Source: Planctomycetia bacterium TMED53 (GTDB lineage: Bacteria > Planctomycetota > UBA8108 > UBA1146). From it: a stretch of DNA of 38,627 bases. The DNA lies in contig NHDG01000084.1 of assembly GCA_002167285.1 (NCBI GenBank), positions 1-38,627 on the forward strand, given 5' to 3'. Each line of letters begins with the position of its first letter. The stretch's first letter is position 1. Below are positions 15,545 to 24,016 of the stretch, in pieces. The notes beneath the pieces are model-generated. The model was not told where the DNA came from. It ran no database searches and was given only the letters and a program-made list of their open reading frames with translations. A program made the position numbers and the translations under genes.

Positions 15545-16044
15545 TGAATATGCTGCGTCGCCTCGATGCCACTGGGTACCCTTTGCTGCTCGCCCGTTTG
15601 ATCGTGGGTTTGATTTTTCTCATGTACGGGATCGAAAAGGTCTCTGATCCGATAGCATTCCTCAAAAGCATCAAGAACTACGATCTGTTGCCTTTGGAAC
15701 CTTCCTGGTTCATCAACAGCATCGCTGTCATTTTACCCTTCACCGAGATTATCTGTGCTTTGGCCTTGCTCTCAGGGATTGGCTTGAGATCTGCAGCAGC
15801 GGTGACTTCAGTGATGCTGCTCGCATTTACTCCGGCAGTTTATCTGTTGGGGAGCAGCTTGGTTGGAACCACTCCGGAGTTTGACACCTTGTGCAATGTT
15901 GTGGCGGATTGCGGCTGTGGATCCGGCGCGATTCCGATTTGCCAAAAGTTGCTCGAAAACTGCGGTTTGATTCTGCTATCCCTGTGGGCAACCTTTAGCG
16001 GATCTTCGAAATTCCGCGGAGGACTCGGTGGCGGGGATTCTTGA
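15541..16044 (+). CDS. DoxX/MauE-family membrane protein
   Basis: A 167-residue membrane protein with four to five hydrophobic helices, including LLLARLIVGLIFLMYGIEKV (about 16-33), the DoxX/MauE signature. It carries a cysteine set in the loop before the last helix: Cys118, Cys124, Cys126, Cys134, Cys141, with CGCGSG similar to the CGCFG motif of MauE-type proteins. These relatives are linked to disulfide or sulfur transfer through the membrane. The start overlaps the rhodanese stop by 4 bases. The pair probably acts together in thiol or sulfur oxidation at the outer side of the inner membrane; this is inference from family and arrangement. The C-terminus is glycine-rich. Confidence 0.83.
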   Translation: MMNMLRRLDATGYPLLLARLIVGLIFLMYGIEKVSDPIAFLKSIKNYDLLPLEPSWFINSIAVILPFTEIICALALLSGIGLRSAAAVTSVMLLAFTPAVYLLGSSLVGTTPEFDTLCNVVADCGCGSGAIPICQKLLENCGLILLSLWATFSGSSKFRGGLGGGDS

Positions 16045-16061
16045 TGGGAGCGAGTGATCCA

Positions 16062-17165
16062 TCACTCTTCTTCCAAGAGCCTTTCAAGGGTTGCTTCAAG
16101 TAATCCTTCACCGCCAGAGCCGACCCTGACCCAGGCGATCTGCCCCTTTTTGTTGACCAAGACAACCATTGGAATTCCTCCTACTTTGTAGGCATCGAAT
16201 CCTTGTTTGCCGGTGACGACGAAGGGGTACTCGACGCCAAAGCGGCGTCGAAACTCGAGCAAGTGTTGGAGAAAAGCGTCACGGGTCATTCCACGAACAG
16301 TTTGCCCGCGTTTAGGGTTTTCCCGATCAGGCATCCATCCTTGGGCATAAGGTTTGGTCACGCCCAGAATTTGCAGTCCCTTGGGTGCGAGACGTTGTTG
16401 GATGGCATCGAGGCCGGGCATCAGCATTCGGCACGGGCCACACCATGTCGCCCAGAAGTCGAGGAGGACCACTTGCCCCTTCATGCTGTTGAGGGTGCGT
16501 TTTTTGCCGCCAAACCAGGATGTGTTTCCAAGGCTCGGAGCGGTTTTACCGAGAAGTGCAAGTCTCACACTGGAATTGCGACGGGCCCTGGCATCATCCC
16601 CGTACTTATTCAAATCGTCAGTAAGACGACTCCAATCTCTTTTGGCGGGGATCACTTCACCTTTGGAGGCTTTCAAATCTCCACTGAGCATCCAGGCCTC
16701 TCGAATATCAACACTTCCTGATTCTAAAAAAGGAAGTCCTTTTTCCAAGGCGCTGATCGCTTCATCGATCTGTCCTTTTTCACCGTAGGATCTTGCCAAT
16801 GGGAGCAGTGCTTTCAGTGCGACTTTTCGGGAGGGGCCATCGCTTTCAATATGTTCTTCCACGATCGGCGCCAGAAGCTGAATTGCTTCGTCAAGGCGTC
16901 GGCCTAGTTCATGATCTGACCCAATGACTCGCTGGCATCCCAGGCGCAAAAGTGCGTTTTCATCTCCGGGCAGAAGGGTGAGGAGTTCTTTCCCTTTGCA
17001 GGCCTTGACGAGTTCTGTGCGGTATCGCATCACCATGCCCAAGTTTCCCTTCTCTTCCGCCTCAAGAAGGGATTGATAAGTACTCGCAACATCCATTGCA
17101 GTTGAAGTCGTCATGGACTCCACGGAAGGAATCGAAAGTACCAGAATCAGGGTCAGAAATTTCAT
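16062..17165 (-). CDS. Exported TPR-thioredoxin (TlpA/ResA-like) protein
   Basis: A 367-residue protein with a signal peptide (about 1-22). Residues about 25-200 are helical with TPR-like repeats (SYGEKGQIDEAISALEKGLPF). Residues about 205-365 form a thioredoxin domain of the TlpA type: GQVVLLDFWATWCGPCRML places the redox pair at Cys242 and Cys245, and GVEYPFVVTGKQ and GGIPMVVLVNKKGQI hold the cis-proline (IP). It would reduce or isomerise disulfides in extracytoplasmic partners. GGAGG lies 5 bases before ATG. It converges with the DoxX gene 17 bases away, so a functional link with that thiol-related pair is plausible but not shown. Confidence 0.85.
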   Translation of the reverse strand: MKFLTLILVLSIPSVESMTTSTAMDVASTYQSLLEAEEKGNLGMVMRYRTELVKACKGKELLTLLPGDENALLRLGCQRVIGSDHELGRRLDEAIQLLAPIVEEHIESDGPSRKVALKALLPLARSYGEKGQIDEAISALEKGLPFLESGSVDIREAWMLSGDLKASKGEVIPAKRDWSRLTDDLNKYGDDARARRNSSVRLALLGKTAPSLGNTSWFGGKKRTLNSMKGQVVLLDFWATWCGPCRMLMPGLDAIQQRLAPKGLQILGVTKPYAQGWMPDRENPKRGQTVRGMTRDAFLQHLLEFRRRFGVEYPFVVTGKQGFDAYKVGGIPMVVLVNKKGQIAWVRVGSGGEGLLEATLERLLEEE

Positions 17166-17300
17166 GGGGCCTCCACACCAAAGCGGCTTCGCCTTTTTAT
17201 CATAGAATTTTTATAGGTCTTTTGTCGATATCGCGGTATCAATTGGTTCCGAGATCTGAAGAGAAACTGCCGCCAGAGGCGTTATCAGAGAGGTTCTTTG

Positions 17301-18434
17301 ATGAATTATTCATTCATTTCAGGGGCGTTGCTGATGGGAGCATGCCTAATTTGTTGGGTAGCACTCCCTGAATCAGGGATCGAGGCCTTGGCATCAAGTG
17401 GGTTTCACCAAAGCGCCGATGAGAAAGACGATAAAAAAGAAGAGAAGCCTTCAACCACCGAGGAGCATTTACGCCTCGCTGGGGAGACAGGTAATTATCG
17501 GTGGAGAGGAAAGCTCGATTACACGATGGGGCGCGTCGATCCATTGACTGGAGAAAAGGGGCCGAAGTTTATTCAGCTGCTGGGGGAGTCGACGTCACAG
17601 ATGATCCTTGGCGATCAATTTTTACTCACACGTACTTTGACCCAAGGGAAGAAGTCAGCTGAGTACCAAATCCACGGCTACCGAAGTGATTTGAAGCAGT
17701 TCTTCGTGATCGGCCTGGAAGAATTACGAACCCCGTTTGCCTACCGTTCTGGGACGGAGAAGGAGGGGGAGCGGATTCTGAAAGATCCTTCCGGATACGT
17801 GACTCAGGTCACCCGCTTCGATCTCCGGAGCAAGACCAGTGAAAGCGAAGTCTATCTTGGCGAGGTAAAGACACCTTTCTTGACCTTGAGCTCTGAACCG
17901 AAGAAAGGAAGAGAAATAAATCTTTTGTCGAGGTTGATTGCTTCGAAGCCGATTCCAAAAGTGTTCAATCAATCAGACGAGAGAGATGATCCTGCTGAAA
18001 ATTATTCTCAAGAGCATCTACTCCTTCATAAATTCGCCGGTGACATGATTGCAGATTCAGAAGAGGTGGAGCCTAGGGCTGGGAGGATCATCTGTGATGG
18101 TCGATTCCTTGCTTCTCTTTCGCTGTCAGACATCAAAGAGAAGAAGGTCTCCAGCTTGACTTTGATCGGCTTCGATAGTTCTAGAAGTGCTTTCCAAATG
18201 TTTGTGATTCGGGCTGATAGCCCCAATCCAGAGTACTATGAAGGTGATTTCGACGGCGTCACCCTAACCTTCCGCAATCCTTTTGCCGGTGAGGGAAAAG
18301 CCGATCGACCTGTAATCACTTACAATTTCGCTCCAAAGGGGCCGGGCTTTTCTGAGGTGGATGATCGAAACAAGAATGAGGAGAAGCAAGGGCCTGTCGA
18401 GTTTATGCCAAGCCGGAATTTTCGCAGAAAGTAG
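17301..18434 (+). CDS. Exported two-lobed protein, DUF1579-like repeats
   Basis: A 377-residue exported protein of unknown function. After a hydrophobic N-terminus (SFISGALLMGACLICWVAL) it shows two similar halves. The first, about residues 50-190, reads EEHLRLAGETGNYRWRGK, then a DQFLLTR strand and YRSDLKQFFVIG. The second, about 230-345, reads QEHLLLHKFAGDM, CDGRFLASLSL and GFDSSRSAFQMFVI. Both halves resemble the DUF1579 layout (leucine-rich start, GRFL strand, G[YF]D step), so I suggest a duplication. The start is ATG 17301 with GAGAGG 8 bases upstream; an adjacent TTG (17298) is unlikely. A shared terminator lies between it and katG. Confidence 0.62.
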   Translation: MNYSFISGALLMGACLICWVALPESGIEALASSGFHQSADEKDDKKEEKPSTTEEHLRLAGETGNYRWRGKLDYTMGRVDPLTGEKGPKFIQLLGESTSQMILGDQFLLTRTLTQGKKSAEYQIHGYRSDLKQFFVIGLEELRTPFAYRSGTEKEGERILKDPSGYVTQVTRFDLRSKTSESEVYLGEVKTPFLTLSSEPKKGREINLLSRLIASKPIPKVFNQSDERDDPAENYSQEHLLLHKFAGDMIADSEEVEPRAGRIICDGRFLASLSLSDIKEKKVSSLTLIGFDSSRSAFQMFVIRADSPNPEYYEGDFDGVTLTFRNPFAGEGKADRPVITYNFAPKGPGFSEVDDRNKNEEKQGPVEFMPSRNFRRK

Positions 18435-18454
18435 ATCGTTTCATTTCAAAAAAG

Positions 18455-18493
18455 AAACAGGCCCGCATTCCCAAAGGGTATGCGGGCCTGTTT
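18455..18493. terminator. Bidirectional terminator between the DUF1579-like gene and katG
   Basis: A perfect 14-bp stem (AAACAGGCCCGCAT at 18455-18468 with ATGCGGGCCTGTTT at 18480-18493) closes over an inner CCC/GGG pair with an AAA loop. On the minus strand, in the direction of katG, the stem is followed by TTTCTTTTTT, a good terminator; on the plus strand the T-tract is short. It serves both converging genes. Confidence 0.85.
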
Positions 18494-18515
18494 AGTGACG
18501 TGACATATTTCGATC

Positions 18516-20711
18516 TCAGGAGAGGTCGAAACGATCTGCGTTCATCACCTTGTCCCATGCATTGACGAAGTCTGCAACAAACTGCTCTGCTCCATCGTCG
18601 GAGGCGTAAACCTCAGAGATGGCTCGAAGCTGGGAGTTGGATCCGAAGATCAGATCGACAGCGGAAGCACGCCACTTTGGATCACCACTGTTGCGATCGC
18701 TGCCTTCGAAGAGGTGTTCGCAACGCTCAGAGACTTGCCACTTCGTTCCTACATCGAGAAGGTTGACGAAGAAGTCGTTGCTCAGGACACCGGGGCGATC
18801 GGTGAAGACACCGAACTCGGTGTGGCCAGTGTTGGCATTGAGGGCTCGCAGTCCACCGACGAGAGCCGTCATTTCCGGAGCACTCAGCCCCAGCATTTGC
18901 GCACGGTCCACCAGCAGCTCTTCCGAGGAGCGGGTACACGCTGCGGAGTAGTAGTTGCGGAAACCATCCGCCTGCGGCTCCAGCACGGCGAAGGAATCCA
19001 CATCGGTGTGCTCGGCAGTGGCGTCGGTTCGGCCCGGAGTGAAGGGCACGTTGACGGTGTGTCCACCGGCAGCCGCGGCCGCTTCGACTGCGGCACAGCC
19101 TGCGAGGACGATCATGTCCGCCGTGGAGATCTGCTTGCCACCGGAGTGAGCATTGTTGAACTCACCGCGAATACCTTCGAGAGACTCGAGAATCTCTGTC
19201 AGCTGTGAGGGGTTGTTCGCTTCCCAGTACTTCTGAGGGGCCAACTGAATGCGAGCACCGTTGGCGCCACCACGATTGTCGGTACAGCGGAAGGTGGATG
19301 CGGATGCCCATGCGGTGGCGATCAGCTTTTCGCCTGCGATACCGGAGGCGTTGACCTTGGCCTTGAGGGCGGCGACGTCATCATCGTTGATCATCTCGTG
19401 ATCGACAGCAGGAACGGGGTCTTGCCAGATCAGGGCCTCGGCGGGAACCTGGGTACCGTAGCAACGGCTGATGGGGCCCATGTCGCGGTGGGTCAACTTG
19501 TACCAGGCGCGGGCAAAGGCATCGGCGAACTGGTCCGGGTTCTCGAGGAAGTTCTTCGAGATGGGGCCGTAAGCCTGATCCTCACGCAGGGCAAGGTCGG
19601 TGGTAAACATCACCGGAGCATGACGCTTGCTGGAATCATGGGCATCCGGCACGGTGCCATCGGCGGCAGCATCCGTGGGGATCCACTGGGTCGCGCCGGC
19701 AGGGCTCTTCGTCTGCTTCCACTCGTAACCGAAGAGGTTCTCGAAGTAGTTGTTGTCCCACTGAACCGGGTTGGTGGTCCAGGCACCTTCGAGGCCACTG
19801 GTGATGGCGTCGCCACCTTTTCCACTGCCGTAGCTGCTCATCCAGCCCATGCCCATATTCTCGGTCGGTGCGCCTTCCGGCTCAGGACCGACATGGGAAT
19901 CGGGTGCGGCACCGTGGGCCTTGCCGAAGGTGTGTCCACCGGCGATCAGGGCGACGGTTTCCTCGTCATTCATCGCCATGCGACCGAAGGTCTCACGAAT
20001 ATCCTTGGCAGCGGCGATGGGATTGGGATTGCCATTAGGGCCTTCGGGATTGACGTAGATCAGACCCATCTGCACGGCACCGAGGTGGCCTTCCAGTTCC
20101 CGGTCACCACTGTAGCGCTCGTCGGCGAGCCACTCCGTCTCGGAGCCCCAGTAGATGTCGTCTTCCGGCTCGAAGACATCCTGACGTCCGCCTGAGAAAC
20201 CGAAGGTCTCGAAACCCATCGACTCGAGAGCGCAGTTGCCGGTGTAGACCATCAGGTCTGCCCAGGAAAGGCTGCGGCCGTACTTCTTTTTCACCGGCCA
20301 AAGCAGCATGCGCGCCTTGTCGAGGTTGGCGTTGTCGGGCCAGCTATTGAGAGGTGCGAAACGCAGGGTTCCTGCTCCGGCACCGCCGCGACCATCGCCG
20401 ATACGATAGGTGCCCGCACTGTGCCACGCCATGCGGATGAAGAGGGGGCCGTAGTGTCCGTAGTCTGCGGGCCACCACTCCTGGGAAGTGGTCATCACTT
20501 CATCGATGTCTTTACGCAATTCTTCAAGATTGACGCTCTTGAATTCTTCAACATAATTGAAGTTGTCGTTCATCGGACTCACCTGAGGTGCGTTCTGATT
20601 GAGCACCTTGAGGTTAAGTTGATTCGGCCACCAACGCTGGTTGGCACTGGTACTGGCAGCGAGGTGCTGCTGTGGGCCACCCATCGCCGGGCACTTGCTG
20701 ATATCGCTCAT
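18516..20711 (-). CDS. katG: Catalase-peroxidase KatG
   Basis: A 731-residue bifunctional heme enzyme that removes hydrogen peroxide. The distal site is [13 protein letters not shown] (Arg93, Trp96, His97). The proximal heme ligand is His260 in [10 protein letters not shown]. The Trp-Tyr-Met adduct that gives catalase activity is complete: Trp96, Tyr219 (GLIYVNPEG) and Met245 (FGRMAMND). The C-terminal half is a degenerate peroxidase copy, as in all KatG. Start ATG 20711 has AGGAGA close upstream; the frame extends to 20801 without a ribosome site. A perfect 8-bp hairpin lies just upstream of the ribosome site. Regulation by peroxide is likely for this family; the sequence shows only weak candidate sites. 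Confidence 0.97.
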   Translation of the reverse strand: MSDISKCPAMGGPQQHLAASTSANQRWWPNQLNLKVLNQNAPQVSPMNDNFNYVEEFKSVNLEELRKDIDEVMTTSQEWWPADYGHYGPLFIRMAWHSAGTYRIGDGRGGAGAGTLRFAPLNSWPDNANLDKARMLLWPVKKKYGRSLSWADLMVYTGNCALESMGFETFGFSGGRQDVFEPEDDIYWGSETEWLADERYSGDRELEGHLGAVQMGLIYVNPEGPNGNPNPIAAAKDIRETFGRMAMNDEETVALIAGGHTFGKAHGAAPDSHVGPEPEGAPTENMGMGWMSSYGSGKGGDAITSGLEGAWTTNPVQWDNNYFENLFGYEWKQTKSPAGATQWIPTDAAADGTVPDAHDSSKRHAPVMFTTDLALREDQAYGPISKNFLENPDQFADAFARAWYKLTHRDMGPISRCYGTQVPAEALIWQDPVPAVDHEMINDDDVAALKAKVNASGIAGEKLIATAWASASTFRCTDNRGGANGARIQLAPQKYWEANNPSQLTEILESLEGIRGEFNNAHSGGKQISTADMIVLAGCAAVEAAAAAGGHTVNVPFTPGRTDATAEHTDVDSFAVLEPQADGFRNYYSAACTRSSEELLVDRAQMLGLSAPEMTALVGGLRALNANTGHTEFGVFTDRPGVLSNDFFVNLLDVGTKWQVSERCEHLFEGSDRNSGDPKWRASAVDLIFGSNSQLRAISEVYASDDGAEQFVADFVNAWDKVMNADRFDLS

Positions 20712-21128
20712 CCGTTCTCCTGTCTGTCCCTTCGAGTTTTCGAAGGGGGAAAGTGAATTTGGATTTAGGCCTTCCGATTCGACGGAGGGCATCTGCCTCA
20801 ACGGTCTGCATAGAGCCTATTTGGTGCCGCTGACGCAGGTGCTGTATGCTACCTGCCGGGATTCGAGGGGAACAACCGAAAAACCACCCGACTTCCATAC
20901 TTGGTAGAGCTTCTTTTAGGGAACTTGGGATCGACAAAGCCGAATTTTCAAAGAATTACCAAGCAGCAGAATCGAATCGAGTGACCAGAACTATGAGCCA
21001 TCAATAAGGGGATCGAAATTTCATCGGGTTCATTTTAAAATGGTTGGTGAAGGTCAAATTATTCATTGGCGAGATTGGTGGTATTCAGTCTCGGACCTGA
21101 TTCACGAGTGAAAGTAGAGGCAGATTCA
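20712..21128. other. Divergent intergenic region between katG and the nuclease gene
   Basis: About 417 bases with no convincing gene. On the katG side it contains a perfect inverted repeat CCCTTCGA-N4-TCGAAGGG (20728-20747), which would form a hairpin in the katG leader immediately before the ribosome site, a small palindrome ATAG-N3-CTAT (20810-20820), and GCAGGT-N10-ACCTGC (20835-20856). The last two could be operators. The ATAG/CTAT half-sites resemble those of OxyR, but the spacing is too short. The nuclease gene has AGAGG 8 bases before its ATG. No clear promoter is called. Confidence 0.45.
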
Positions 21129-23582
21129 ATGTGGCCCCGAAGATTTCCAGTGGTTTTGGCAGGTCTATTGGTCGCCATGCTTTTGTCTTTGACCTCAGCA
21201 TTCGCTCAACAGGGAATTGAGTATTGCTCTTCACCCGGAACGAGTTTCGGTGGAGAAAATGGTACTCCCATTTCCATCTCCGATTCTATTCTGGTCTCTG
21301 ACAGCATGACCATTGATGATATGCATGTCAGCATCGATATCAGCCACGGCTTTGTTGCCGATCTACTTGTCGATCTGAACTCTCCGGCTGGCACCACTCT
21401 CAGGCTTCATGATGGCCTGGGAGGAGATCTCGATGATCTGCGAGTCATCTACAGTGATGACGGCGTGGCCAATGGGGCGGTGACCTACGACTTCGGCTGC
21501 TACATGCAGCCTTCGAATGGATTATTGAGTGTCTTCAGCGGGCAGAATACCCAGGGGCAATGGACTCTGAATGTTGAGGACGATTTTCCGGCCAACAGTG
21601 ATGGGGTACTCAACAGCTGGTGCTTGCGATTCTTCAACTCGCCCGTCTCGGTCCTACCGGCCGTGCAAAACTTTGCCTGCACTCCCACTCAGGACGGGAT
21701 CGTAGTGTCCTGGGATAATCCCCAGCCTTACGGTTCCATCGAGCTGACCACCAACGGAACAGTGTTGTCATTGCCGGGAGACACGACGACCCACACCATC
21801 AGTGGATTTGCACCGGGGACTCTTCTGGAACTCTCCATCGTCGGTACGGTGGCGCCTCCCGGGCAATCGGTTTCCTGTGCGGAGGTCTGTGCGGTAACGA
21901 CTCTGAATGGTCCGCCGACCCAGGTCGCCGTGACCATCGATGAACAATATGACGACTGGAGTGGAGTGACACCTCTTCAGGATCCGGTCGGTGATGCGGT
22001 TCCCGGTGGGCATGATCTACTGTCTCTTTCTGTGGCGGATGACGATGAGTCCCTGTTCCTGCGTTTCGATTTTGCTGGGCCGGAAGTACAGCTCGATGAG
22101 GGAGATACACTCATCCTTTACATCGATACCGATGCGAATCCGAATACGGGGTTGGCCATCTCCGGGATAGGTGCCGAAGTGGAGTGGGACTTCGGAGCAC
22201 GGCAGGGAACGGTGAGATCTGGCGGAGCCACTTTCCCGATCAGTCATGCCGATCTGGGTCTCGTCGCTGCACCGACCGTCTCAGGAACCCAATTCGAAAT
22301 CAGCCTCCGAAGAAGTTCACCACTGATCTCTTTGGGATCGGAAGTTCGGGTGCTTTTGTGTGATGACCGACCCGGTGGAGATTGTCTTCCCGACTCGGGT
22401 GGGCTTTTTCATCCACTGGCTCTCGGTCAACTTCCTCCCGATGCCGAAATACCACTGAGTCGTGAGGTGGCCTCCGATATACGCGTCGTGTCTTACAATG
22501 TTCTCACCGATAACCCCTGGCAGGGGCAAGGGAGTCGCATCGGTAGACAACTGGCAGCGGTTGCCGCGGATATCTACTGCTTTCAAGAGATCTATAATCA
22601 CTCGGTGGCAGAAACGGTCTCTTATGTGGGTTCATGGGTTAGCCCACCCAGTGGTGGCACATGGTTCGGTGCCGGTCAGGCGGATTGCATCTTTGTCAGC
22701 CGCTTTCCGATTCTGCAGACCTGGGCTTTGTCTGGAAACAGTGCTGTATGGATCGATACCTCCAGTGAATGGGGAGTACCGACGATGGTGATCAATGCTC
22801 ACCTTCCCTGTTGTGCCAATGAATCGGGCCGGCAGAACGAATGTGATCAGATCGCAGCATTTATTCGCGATCAGAGGCTTGCAGGAACTCTTTCAACTCA
22901 GCCACAAGCTCCGATCCTGATCTTGGGCGACATGAATTTTGTCGGTGAATCGCGGCAAAGGACCACACTGCTGACAGGGGACATCCTCGACGAGAATCAG
23001 TGGGGTTGGGATTCTGCCCCCGACGCAGATGGCTCCAATTTGATGGATACCAAGTCTCGGCATGTGGCACGCCGTCAGACTTACACCTGGAGAAACGGCA
23101 ATGGCAGCTATTCTCCCGGTTATCTGGATTACATCATCTACTCAGATTCGGTTTTGGAGCTGGGGCGCAACTTCGTCCTACTGACGGAGGATATGTCAGC
23201 TGGCACTTTGTCACAGAATGGCCTTCAGTTTGATGACTCCAACGGTTCCGATCATCTTTTGGTATCGGCGGATTTTCGCCCACTTAGCGGCGCTATCATA
23301 TTCCGCAGGGGAGACTGCAACATCGACGGATCTCTCAATATCTCAGATGCGGTCGCAGCTTTGCTTTCATTGTTTGGCGGCGGAAGTCCACCTCTTTGCG
23401 GGGATGCGTGTGACTCCAATGATGATGGAAGCTTCGATATTTCTGATCCGGTGACTTTATTAGGGATGTTGTTCTCCGGATTCGGTAATCTTCCAGCCCC
23501 CGGACCCAATCTTTGTGGTGAAGATCCGACTCAAGGAGCTTCAGATACGTTGGAGTGTCAGGTGTTTGACGCTTGTCCTTGA
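21129..23582 (+). CDS. Exported P-domain / EEP-nuclease-like protein with C-terminal dockerin
   Basis: An 817-residue exported protein. A signal peptide (1-26) ends at AFAQ. Residues about 30-180 are a proprotein convertase P-domain (HGFVADLLVDLNSPAGT, GQWTLNVEDDF, LNSWCLRF). About 182-268 is Fn3-like. About 270-445 resembles a CBM9-type sugar-binding sandwich. About 448-715 is an endonuclease/exonuclease/phosphatase domain with VVSYNVLTD, CFQEIYN, INAHLPC, ILGDMNF, LDYIIYSDS and GSDHLLVSADF, the catalytic set of the fold. About 724-795 is a dockerin with two Ca loops (DCNIDGSLNISD, DSNDDGSFDISD), followed by a Cys-containing tail. Secreted nuclease or phosphodiesterase activity is likely. 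ATG 21129 has AGAGG 8 bases upstream. Confidence 0.85.
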   Translation: MWPRRFPVVLAGLLVAMLLSLTSAFAQQGIEYCSSPGTSFGGENGTPISISDSILVSDSMTIDDMHVSIDISHGFVADLLVDLNSPAGTTLRLHDGLGGDLDDLRVIYSDDGVANGAVTYDFGCYMQPSNGLLSVFSGQNTQGQWTLNVEDDFPANSDGVLNSWCLRFFNSPVSVLPAVQNFACTPTQDGIVVSWDNPQPYGSIELTTNGTVLSLPGDTTTHTISGFAPGTLLELSIVGTVAPPGQSVSCAEVCAVTTLNGPPTQVAVTIDEQYDDWSGVTPLQDPVGDAVPGGHDLLSLSVADDDESLFLRFDFAGPEVQLDEGDTLILYIDTDANPNTGLAISGIGAEVEWDFGARQGTVRSGGATFPISHADLGLVAAPTVSGTQFEISLRRSSPLISLGSEVRVLLCDDRPGGDCLPDSGGLFHPLALGQLPPDAEIPLSREVASDIRVVSYNVLTDNPWQGQGSRIGRQLAAVAADIYCFQEIYNHSVAETVSYVGSWVSPPSGGTWFGAGQADCIFVSRFPILQTWALSGNSAVWIDTSSEWGVPTMVINAHLPCCANESGRQNECDQIAAFIRDQRLAGTLSTQPQAPILILGDMNFVGESRQRTTLLTGDILDENQWGWDSAPDADGSNLMDTKSRHVARRQTYTWRNGNGSYSPGYLDYIIYSDSVLELGRNFVLLTEDMSAGTLSQNGLQFDDSNGSDHLLVSADFRPLSGAIIFRRGDCNIDGSLNISDAVAALLSLFGGGSPPLCGDACDSNDDGSFDISDPVTLLGMLFSGFGNLPAPGPNLCGEDPTQGASDTLECQVFDACP

Positions 23583-23691
23583 TGGCAGTTGGTTTCTACA
23601 CCACTGCCGTTACCCGGAATAATTAGGACGATTCATTGCTTGGATCTCTGATCACAGGGAGCTGAGGTTGAAATACACGTCGATATAAAAG
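23583..23691. other. Short intergenic segment after the nuclease gene
   Basis: A 6-bp inverted repeat GGCAGT / ACTGCC (about 23584-23608, loop of 13) follows the stop codon of the nuclease gene. It has no T-run, so I do not call it a terminator. Nothing else is visible before the tRNA gene. Confidence 0.35.
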
Positions 23692-23765
23692 CGTCCCCGG
23701 CAGGATTCGAACCTGCGACCTTCGGATTAGGAATCCGATGCTCTATCCAGCTGAGCTACGGGGAC
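23692..23765 (-). tRNA. tRNA-Arg (anticodon CCT)
   Basis: Read on the minus strand, this is a complete 74-base cloverleaf: acceptor GTCCCCG / CGGGGAC with discriminator G, D-arm GCTC...GAGC, anticodon stem TCGGA / TCCGA with loop TTCCTAA (anticodon CCT, reading AGG), variable AGGTC and T-arm GCAGG TTCGAAT CCTGC. The 3' CCA is not encoded and must be added. tRNA-Arg genes are common integration sites, but I see no integrase or duplicated 3' end nearby. Confidence 0.95.
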
Positions 23766-24016
23766 TCGTCTCTATGAAGATTCGATGACGATGAATTGAC
23801 TATCGATCATCACCTGACCTGGAAGGGTAGCCGTTCAGGCTTCGGCGGTCGAGGCGAACGACCATCAACTGCCATTCGGGACCGATATCGCCATCCATAA
23901 GAACTACGCCATATTGACAAAGAGCATAGCCATGTTGTCAAAAACTAACAAAGTCATTACATTTGGTGGGTCGGGAAAACTATAAAACTCTTCAGATTTA
24001 ATGGGGGAGAGACCCA
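23766..24016. other. Upstream region of the HYR gene, with candidate promoter
   Basis: About 250 bases with no gene. It contains an inverted repeat TTGACA-N15-TGTCAA (23914-23940 approx.) and, overlapping it, the candidate promoter listed separately. A G-rich ribosome site GGGGGAGAG lies 7 bases before the HYR start codon. Confidence 0.4.
23935..23963 (+). promoter_or_regulatory. Candidate sigma70 promoter for the HYR-domain gene
   Basis: TTGTCA (23935-23940) and TACATT (23958-23963) are separated by exactly 17 bases. The -35 is five of six to consensus; the -10 is four of six. Together with the upstream TTGACA/TGTCAA inverted repeat it could be an operator-promoter, but this is a prediction. 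Confidence 0.35.

Noticed and set aside
19398-20195. Long antisense open frame (265 codons) opposite katG
   Set aside because: It lies in the strand opposite to a certain katG gene and shows the composition of a mirrored reading frame; no ribosome site or family motif is present.
23692-23765. Integration site of a mobile element at tRNA-Arg
   Set aside because: There is no integrase, no second copy of the tRNA 3' end and no shift in gene content on either side.
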